Positions 56,723 to 64,000 of a stretch of 64,000 nt of DNA are shown here, piece after piece. The first letter of the stretch is position 1; each line of letters starts with the position of its first letter. The notes under the pieces are model-generated. The model did not search any database. It was not told the origin of the DNA and saw only the letters and a list, made by a program, of their open reading frames with translations. The stretch is from Panax quinquefolius. Taxonomy: Eukaryota > Streptophyta > Magnoliopsida > Apiales > Araliaceae. The stretch lies in NCBI GenBank assembly GCA_020205615.1, contig CM035163.1, positions 53,541,899 through 53,605,898 of the forward strand. The letters run 5' to 3'. The translations under genes were made by a program, and so were the position numbers.

Positions 56723-57250
56723 TCATCTTTTTGCACCACGAGCCAAAGATATTCATCAACAGCTCATCTTTACACTACAAAGCAAAGATATTCAACAACG
56801 GGTCATCTTTGCATTACAAGCCAAAGATATTCATCAATAATTCATCTTTGCACTACAAAGCAAAGATATTCAACAACGGGTCATCTTTGCATTACAAGCC
56901 AAAGATATTCATCAATAATTCATCTTTGCACTACAAAGCAAAGATATTCAACAACGGGTCATCTTTGCATTACTGAGCCAAAGATATTCATCAATAATTC
57001 ATCTTTGCACTACAAAGCTAAAGATATTCAACAACAGTCATCTTTGCATTACCAAAGAAAAGATATTCATCAATAATTCATCTTTTGCACTACATGACTA
57101 AAGATATTTAACAACAGTCATCTTTGCATTACGAGCAAAAAAGATATTCATCAATAATTCATCTTTGCACTACCTACGGCTTAAAGATATTCAACAATGA
57201 GATCATGTTCATTTAAACACTGCTCATCTTTTGCACTACAGCCAAAGATA
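56723..57250 (-). repeat. Array of 13 hairpins, about 39-bp spacing (I, 3' LTR)
   Basis: Alternating units on the plus strand carry ATCTTTGCACTACAAAGC or ATCTTTGCATTACAAGCC, then AAAGATATTC, then CATCAATAAT or AACAACGGGT. This gives a 78-bp higher-order repeat of two hairpin types. Stems are ATCTTTG/CAAAGAT. A long plus-strand open frame through the array (56528-57076) is a by-product of the repeat and was not called. Confidence 0.85.
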
Positions 57251-57417
57251 TTCTTCGAAATCATTCATCTTTGCATTGGTTTTATCCACGTCCAAAAATA
57301 CCTCAAAAATAATCATAGTGGTGTAAAATTCAAGAATGATCAAAACATGGATACAATCAAGCTAGTATCCAAAATAGATATTTTGGACTTAAAAGAAAAA
57401 TTTTCATTTTTTATTGA

Positions 57418-57612
57418 ATAGTCTTATTCGTGAATAGTGTCAGATATCGTGAATAGTGCCGTGATATCGTGAATAGTAACTCCGACACCAAAAGATAGAA
57501 ATTCCACAAAAAACATCTTCACGCTTCATGAATAGTACTTTGAATAATAGAACTCGTGAATAGTAACTCATGAATAGTAACTCGTAAATAGTAACTCATG
57601 AATAGTAACCCC
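57418..57612 (-). repeat. GTGAATAGTA repeats (I, 3' LTR)
   Basis: About ten copies of (C/A)(G/A)TGAATAGTAACTC-like 15-mers, partly head to tail, are followed by CCCCGACATGAAAAAGT as in D. Confidence 0.75.
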
Positions 57613-57895
57613 GACATGAAAAAGTTCCAAATTTGATAAAAAGTACCAACCAATATTTCAGCATAATGATATTGAAGAATTAATATCATTTGAGAAGAAA
57701 ATAACATCCCTTACTATCCCTTACCTCAAAAGAGCAGCACTTCTGACAGGATATCGGATATGACGCTGAAGGAAACTTGCACTGATGAATATCAACTCAC
57801 CAAGTATCTAAATACTCACAAATTACACTCAATAATCTAGAGAGAAAGAGAGAAAACTTTGTTTCTGGTGTGATTTTCAATTCTAACTTAGCCCT

Positions 57896-57905
57896 CTATT
57901 TATAG
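57896..57905 (-). promoter_or_regulatory. TATA box of I 3' LTR
   Basis: Sense CTATAAATAG is followed by GGCTAAGTTAG; the same box is at 61863-61872 in the other LTR. Confidence 0.6.
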
Positions 57906-59303
57906 GAAAATGTTAGCCCCCCAAGCAGACTTGACTGCTACTACCTGATGGCTTTACCTGCTACTATTCCACCCACCAAAAATCAGCCATCTTCCCCAAC
58001 AACCAAGAGTGGGGCCCACTCAATTCTAGAATTTTCCACCAAAACCTAATTTCCGAATCAGTTACCTCTTAAAATTCATAACAAATCATACGTTCATTTT
58101 TAACGGTTCAAAATTGGTGGACATATACTCAACTTATATATGTATAACATATCCAAAAATTACAACGATCCAACTATCGGATCAAAATTTATAACTCATG
58201 CAATATAGTTTGAAGAACACCGATTTTTTTGGACTATTAGTCCTTCGGACCAGTTTCATTCAAAATTTCACCACGAAATATCTACAAAGAATTTTTGGGT
58301 GATTCAAATTTCTACAGTTAGCTTACTTCTAGGGCTTTCTTTTGATATATGGCTCCTCTCTTAACTCATTATACACAAAGAGTTATGGATTTTACAAAAT
58401 CAAGTAATAAACTAATTTTTCTGAAAATCCCATATTTTGTTCTCCATTTCGACAAATACTGATAAAACACCTCATCATTAATTCCTTCACTTATAACCAC
58501 ATAAATAAATCCATCATTTATATCCACATCAAATAAATATTTTCTTATCACATGAATCAATAATTAATTATTCACAAATAATATTACAGAATCACATTTA
58601 TGACAACCAGGCCGTTCCCAGGAAACAGGGGGCTTTCCAATAAGAATTTCTCCTTACTGGCGCGCAATTAGGTGACCAAACCTCAACTTGACAGAACTTT
58701 CTAGACATTGCCAATAATGCTATCTAATAATATTATTCAAATAATATGAATTATTGATCTGATAATGGGAAATACTGTGCAGTGATAATTATTGAACAAC
58801 AATAATATAAAATATCAACACAAAGAATTATTGAATCAATAAAATAAAATATTGAACAAGAATTTCTTGTAATAATTATTGAGTAGTGCCTTCTCACGTA
58901 AGAATCAATAATTGAAAAATATCGCGGTCTTGATACCGTAATATTATCGTGTGAACAACGCGTATTACTTTACTTTACCACCAACCGTATTCCAACAAAG
59001 GTTAATCTTGAACGATTACGCCGTTATTTATAAAAACTTAGTTTTGTCGTTTTCTTCATCCGATGCTTATTCTTACATTATGGGGCCCACAAATAGGCTA
59101 CTGGCCGTCGTAATATTCCCGGCACGTAAAGAATATTCCACGACCAAACGAATATTCCCAAAATAATAATGAATACTTTATACCCCTTGCGTGTATTTTG
59201 AAAAAATTTCATATATCACCCTTAACTTTAACTTTTATCAATTTAACCATTTACCGAATAGAAAAATTGAATACTTTTATTTCATAAAATTCGGGGTCTT
59301 ACA

Positions 59304-59635
59304 ATCTCCCTCCTTATGAAATTTCGTCCCCAAAATTTACGTGCACAGTATTTCAAAGAGTTGAGAATACCTTGCTTTCATTTCAGATTTCATCTTTCCT
59401 GTCATCATGATTTCTCCATTGCTCATCTCCTGTATTTCAGATATCATTCTAGAATACAACTTCAAAACAAGGGTTAATTTAACAAATTAACATATCACCT
59501 AATATCCCGATATTATGACTGACCAACAAATAAGCTTAGGTAGGACACACTAGCGAAGGATTTACACATCTCTCCCCTCCTAGTTCTATTCCCCGATCTC
59601 CGCCAGAGATCATATCCCTAAGCTCTGATACCAAA
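59304..59635 (-). other. Entire internal region of I: primer site, leader, pol tail, polypurine tract
   Basis: The primer site TGGTATCAGAGC (59633-59622) is an exact initiator-Met match, two bases from the LTR. 59620-59450 is the conserved leader (AAACAAGGGTTAATTT near its end, like B). About 59400-59340 encodes the last pol residues out of frame, and AAGGAGGGAGAT (59315-59304) is the polypurine tract. The gag start Met region is absent. Confidence 0.85.
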
Positions 59636-62600
59636 TGTAACAACCCCAAAATAGGTCCATTCCATCCAACCTATTCTGAGTCGTTAAATACATGGTACAG
59701 AAAAACAACTACAACTTTATTACAACAATTGTCGTGCAAAATACAACAACACCTATGCTGTGAGTTTGGATACAAATATATACCAACTGTAGCATGTCAC
59801 AATGACACCTTACATAAAGGTATAGTCAAAAACTGTTTTAGAAATTAGAATCTTTGGGAAGTGCTCAAGGAAACCTTCGTACATGGGAGGCCATGCTTTT
59901 AGGTTATGGTAGATATCATATGGCCACAGAATTATCCTTGGTTGACCCAATAGACCCCAAAGAAAAACAAGAAGATTACTATCATATTCTTCCCAATGGC
60001 GAGTCTTCTCTTGACATATCATTATCTCCACTGTCTCTAATTTGGTATTATACTCCAAACAAACACCAAGATTATATAGGTAGTGCTTGTAAATATACTC
60101 GCAAGAAGTGGATGAGCACAACCATGTCTTATGATAACAAGGTTGTATGTCATTAGACATCTTGTATGATAGTGACAAAACACCCTTCCAAGTTAAATTC
60201 ACCTCACCTCAACATCTATAGACCACCACTCTATTCCCTCGCTATCCCCCGCTCGACCCAGCTACACTTTTATTACCTGAAAGGAATTGTGAAACAAAAG
60301 GGTGAGCACAACTAGCTCAGTAAAGAATATTATGACTAAAGATAAATAAATTATCAATAGTCTTCATCAAGAATAAATCGAGATTTAGAACATATGGTAG
60401 ATGATAAAACTTTTCAACCATAGTTGCGGCGGAATGAGCGAATCCATTAGGAGAGTCAAATAGACTATAAAGTCTATTGTCTTCTCCATGTTAAAAATCC
60501 ACCAACAATGTTTTATCCCTGTAACATCAATCAACAATTCCCGTCCACAATCACGTGTATAACTCATAATCGTAATTGTAGTTCTAAATTCCTTTCCTCA
60601 TCCAAGACAAAGATAATTTTCATCACTTGTCTTTACCCTAAAACATCAAAGATCATGGTTATACCAAATCACGCCTCGCTCATAATCATACTAATAAATT
60701 CATCTTTGCACCACGAGCCAAAGATATTCATCAACAGCTTCATCTTTACACTACAAAGCTAAAGATATTCAACAACGGGTCATCTTTGCATTACAAGCCA
60801 AAGATATTCATCAATAATTCATCTTTACTCACTACAAAGCAAAGATATTCAACAACGGTCATCTTTGCATTACAAGCCAAAGATATTCATCAATAATTCA
60901 TCTTTGCACTACAAAGCAAAAGATATTCAACAACGGGTCATCTTTGCATTACTGAGCCAAAGATATTCATCAATAATTCATCTTTACACTACGGGCTAAA
61001 GATATTCAACAACGGTCATCTTTGCATTACCAAAGAAAAGATATTCATCAATAATTCATCTTTTTACAACTAAAGATATTTAACAACAGTCATCTTTGCA
61101 TTACGAGCAAAAGATATTCATCAATAATTCATCTTTGCACTACCGGCTAAAGATATTCAACAACAGATCATGTTCATTTAAACACCTGTTCATCTTTGCA
61201 CTACAGGCCAAAGATATTCTTCAGAAATCATTCATCTTTGCATTGGTTTTATCCACGTCCAAAAATACCTCAAAAATAATCATAGTGGTGTAAAATTCAA
61301 GAATGATCAAAACATGGATACAATCAAGCTAGTATCCAAAATAGATATTTTGACGAAAAGAAAAATTTTCATTTTTCTATGAATAGTCTTAAATGATAAA
61401 TGAATAGTGTTGCGATATCGTGAATAGTCTTGATATCGTGAATAGTAACTCCGACACCAAAAGATAGAAATTCCACAAAAAAAACATCTTCACGCTTCAT
61501 GAATAGTACTCGTGAATAGTAACTCGTGAATAGTAACTCATGAATAGTAACTCGTGAATAGTAACTCATGAATAGTAACCCCGACATGAAAAAGTTCCAA
61601 ATTTGATAAAAAGTACCAACCAATATTTCAGCATAATGATATTGAAGAATTAATATCATTTGAGAAGAAAATAACATCCCTTACTATCCCTTACCTCAAA
61701 AGAGCAGCACTTCTGACAGGATATCGGATATGACGCTGAAGGAAACTTGCACTGATGAATATCAACTCACCAAGTATCTAAATACTCACAAATTACACTC
61801 AATAATCTAGAGAGAAAGAAAAACTTTGTTTACGGTGTGATTTTCAATTCTAACTTAGCCCTCTATTTATAGGAAAATGTTAGCCCGCAAAGCGAGACTT
61901 GACACCTACACGATGGCTTTACCGCTACTATTCCACCCACCAAAAATCAGCCATCTTCCCAAACAACCAAGGGTGGGGCCCACTCAATTCTAGAATTTTC
62001 ACCAAAACCTAATTTCCTAATCAGTTACCTCTTAAAATTCATAACAAATCATACGTTCATTTTAACGGTTCAAAATTGGTGGACATATACTCAACTTATA
62101 TATGTATAACATATCCAAAAATTACAACGATCCAACGGTCGGATCAAAATTTATAACTCATGCAATATAGTGAAGAACAACGATTTTTTCGGACTATTAG
62201 TCCTTCGGACCGATTTCATTCAAAATTTCACCACGAAATATCTACAAAGAATTTTTGGGTGATTCAAATTTCTACAGATTAGCTTACTTCTAGGGCTTTC
62301 TTTTGATATATGGCTCCTCTCTTAACTCATTATACACAAAAAGAGTTATGGATTTTACAAAATCAAGTAATAAACTAATTTTTACGAAAATCCCATATTT
62401 TGTTCTCCATTTCGACAAATCTTGATAAAACACCTCATCATTAATTCCTTCACTTATAACCACATAAATAAATCCATCATTTATATCCACATCAAATAAA
62501 TATTTTCTTATCACATGAATCAATAATTAATTATTCACAAATAATATTACGAGAATCACATTTATGATGACCAAAGTAGTTCCGGAAGAGGGGATTTCAA

Positions 62601-63258
62601 TAAGAATTTCTCCTTCTTGGCGCGCAATTAGGTGACCAAACCTCTCCTTGATGAACTTTCTAGACATTGCCAATAATGCTATCTAATAATATTATTCAAA
62701 TAATATGAATTATTGATCGATAATGGGAAATCTTTGTGCGGTGATAATTATTGAACAACAATAATATAAAATATCAACACAACAATTATTGAATCAATAA
62801 AATAAAATATTGAATAATAATTCTTTGTAACAATTATTGAGTAGTGCCTTCTCACGTAAGAATCAATAATTGAAAAAATCTTTATCTTGATCTGGTGTCT
62901 TTCTTTGTCGCAACAACGCATTATTACTTTACTTTACCAACTGGGTATTCCAACGATTATTAATTGATAACGATTACGCCGTTATTTATAAAAACTTAGT
63001 TTTGTCGTTTTTCTTCATCAAGCGCTTATTACATTATGGGGCCCACAAATAGCTGCTACCATGTCATTTAATATTCCCCGACGTAAAGAATATTCCACGA
63101 CCAAACGAATATTCCCAAACAATAATGAATACTTTATACCCCTTGCGTATTTTGAAAAAAATTTCATATATCACCCTTAACTTTAACTTTTATCAATTTA
63201 ACCATTTACTGAATAGAAAAATTGAATACTTTTATTTCATAAAATTCCGGGTCTTACA
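59636..63258 (-). repeat. 5' LTR of I (3623 bp)
   Basis: It is colinear with 55652-59303. The hairpin array is at 61220-60701, GTGAATAGTA repeats at 61572-61378, the TATA box at 61872-61863 and the terminal inverted repeat at 59675-59650. Most differences from the other LTR fall at CAG/CTG/CCGG-type sites, for example around 61885-61930 and 62565-62605. Confidence 0.85.
60701..61220 (-). repeat. Hairpin array (I, 5' LTR)
   Basis: The same 78-bp two-hairpin repeat as 56723-57250, again about 13 units. Unit differences occur at matching positions, so the array predates the insertion. Confidence 0.85.
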
Positions 63259-63263
63259 CAATG
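63259..63263. repeat. Target-site duplication of I, right (CAATG)
   Basis: It is identical to 55647-55651. Confidence 0.9.
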
Positions 63264-64000
63264 ACTTTGCTGTGTTGCATTAGCACATAGCCCAGTCCTC
63301 GATGAGATGCATCACTATACACCACAAATCCTACCGTATCATCTAGTAATGATAATATAGGCGCCTCGCTTAATCTCTTCTTCAACTCTTGAAAACTCTC
63401 TTCGCATTTGTCGTTCCATACAAATTTCACCATCTTCCTCGTCAAATTAGTTAACGGGGTCGCTATCTTAGAAAAATCCTAGATAAATCTTTGATAGTAC
63501 CCAGCTAACCCTAAGAAACTTCTCACCTCCATTAGAGTTCTCGGTTGTTCCCAATTACTTACCATTTTGACCTTTTTGGGGTCTATTGAGATTCCATTCT
63601 CATCCACCACATGGCCTAAGAATTGCACCTTCTTCATCCAAAATTCGCACTTAGAAAACTTCGCATACATCTCCTCCTTTCGTAGTGCCTCCAAAACAAT
63701 CCTCAGATGTTCGGCGTGTTCTTCCTCCGTCTTCGAGTAGATCAAAATGTCGTCGATGAAAACTACTACGAATTTATCGAAGTATGGCTTGAAAACTCGA
63801 TTCATCAAGTCCATGAATATTGCCAGAGAATTAGTTAAACCAAATGACATTACCAAAAACTCGTAATGTCCATAACGGGTTCTAAACGCAGTGTTTGGTA
63901 TATCTTCATCCTGCACCTTCAGTTGATGATATCCTGTCCGTAGGTTGATCTTCGAGAAACATTTCGCTCCCTTCAGTTGATCAAATAAGTCGTCTATCCT
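63259..64000 (-). pseudogene. RT and RNase H first half of H, runs off right edge
   Basis: A single frame with one TAG (near 63479, in YYQRFI then DFSKIA) spans RT and the start of RNase H. Seen are [38 protein letters not shown], the active site [34 protein letters not shown] and [18 protein letters not shown]. After the stop come VWNDKCEESFQELKKR and the RNase H core [20 protein letters not shown] catalytic residues visible here are intact. The N-terminal RT, protease and gag are outside the window. Confidence 0.85.

Larger units (their letters stand above)
55652..59303 (-). repeat. 3' LTR of I (3652 bp)
   Basis: It runs from TGTAAGACCCCGAA at 59303 to GGGGTTGTTACA at 55652. In sense order it has AT-rich U3, a TATA box (57905-57896), 5' splice-site-like TTGAG/GTAAGG (57724), GTGAATAGTA repeats (57612-57418), a 13-unit hairpin array (57250-56723), 3' splice-site-like CCTTTCAG/G (56298) and a 7-bp inverted repeat (55691-55666). 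Confidence 0.85.
55652..63258 (-). mobile_element. Non-autonomous LTR element with almost no internal region (I)
   Basis: Two LTRs of 3652 and 3623 bp flank 332 bp (59304-59635). That short core keeps a primer site, a leader like that of B, about 25 codons of the pol C-terminus (KSEMKARYSQLFEI) and a polypurine tract. Gag and pol are otherwise gone. The clean CAATG duplication and near identity of the LTRs indicate a recent, proper integration of an already deleted form, presumably using proteins of a Tekay-like relative (inference). Confidence 0.85.
49501..64000 (-). mobile_element. Tekay/Del-like element with 4.2 kb LTR (H), interrupted by I, runs off right edge
   Basis: On the minus strand RT and the first half of RNase H (64000-63259) are separated by inserted element I from the second half of RNase H, integrase, chromodomain-type tail and 3' LTR (55651-49501). 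Gag, protease, primer site and 5' LTR lie beyond the window. Protein motifs are clearly Ty3 chromovirus but diverged from B and F. Confidence 0.8.

Noticed and set aside
56528..57076. Long plus-strand open frame (182 codons) with repeating protein sequence
   Set aside because: It runs antisense through the hairpin array of element I. The repeat unit (78 bp, divisible by three) keeps one frame open by itself, and the equivalent in the other LTR is broken.
56723..57250. CRISPR-like regular array
   Set aside because: The spacing is regular, but both repeat and 'spacer' are repeated, the context is a plant LTR, and a paired copy exists in the other LTR.

Overview
This window reads as intergenic DNA from a large, repeat-rich flowering-plant genome, probably a eudicot. 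No ordinary host gene, tRNA, rRNA, operon or CRISPR array was found. Nearly every base belongs to LTR retrotransposons nested in one another, with the coding parts decayed to different degrees. The species cannot be named from the sequence. A 100-base N gap at 38664-38763 shows this is a draft assembly.

Layout, left to right (letters are labels used below). 1-2587: the start of a minus-strand Athila-like element (LTR 1029-2587, then a broken gag tail). It is inserted in the integrase codons of A, a minus-strand Tat/Ogre-type Ty3 pol (2588-5882). A is cut at 5883 by X, a long plus-oriented LTR whose sequence resumes at 22227-22663 and 25658-28451. X contains three insertions. B (7505-22221, TSD CAAAC) is a minus-strand Tekay/Del-like chromovirus present as LTR-internal-LTR-internal-LTR remnant. 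D (22664-25652) is a related solo LTR. E (28457-45911, TSD CTTTG) is a minus-strand element with 2.5-3.0 kb LTRs, a tRNA-iMet primer site, no recognisable gag or pol, and one broken ORF of about 1,030 codons. E is itself interrupted by F (36353-42146), a plus-strand Tekay-like element lacking its 5' half. 45912-49500 is a decayed plus-strand Copia pol plus 3' LTR (G). G's LTR is cut by H (49501 to beyond the window), a minus-strand Tekay-like element with a 4.2 kb LTR. H's RNase H is split by I (55652-63258, TSD CAATG), which has two 3.6 kb LTRs around only 332 bp of internal DNA.

Inferred insertion order: I into H into G; F into E into X; B and D into X; X and the Athila-like element into A. 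Target-site duplications are clean for B, E and I and approximate for D and F. Every coding region has stops, frameshifts or lost catalytic residues, so nothing here looks autonomous.

The most interesting signal is in the LTRs of B, D, F and I. Their transcribed parts carry arrays of short hairpins whose loop stays nearly constant (sense GCC(T/C)GTAGTG) while the stems change in a compensating way. The arrays lie between a good 5' splice site and a good 3' splice site, suggesting a structured leader intron. Several LTR families also end in a short inverted repeat just before the primer site, with unrelated sequences in different families. Many differences between sister copies sit at CAG/CTG (CHG) sites and look like consensus errors, so some of the frameshifts may not be real.
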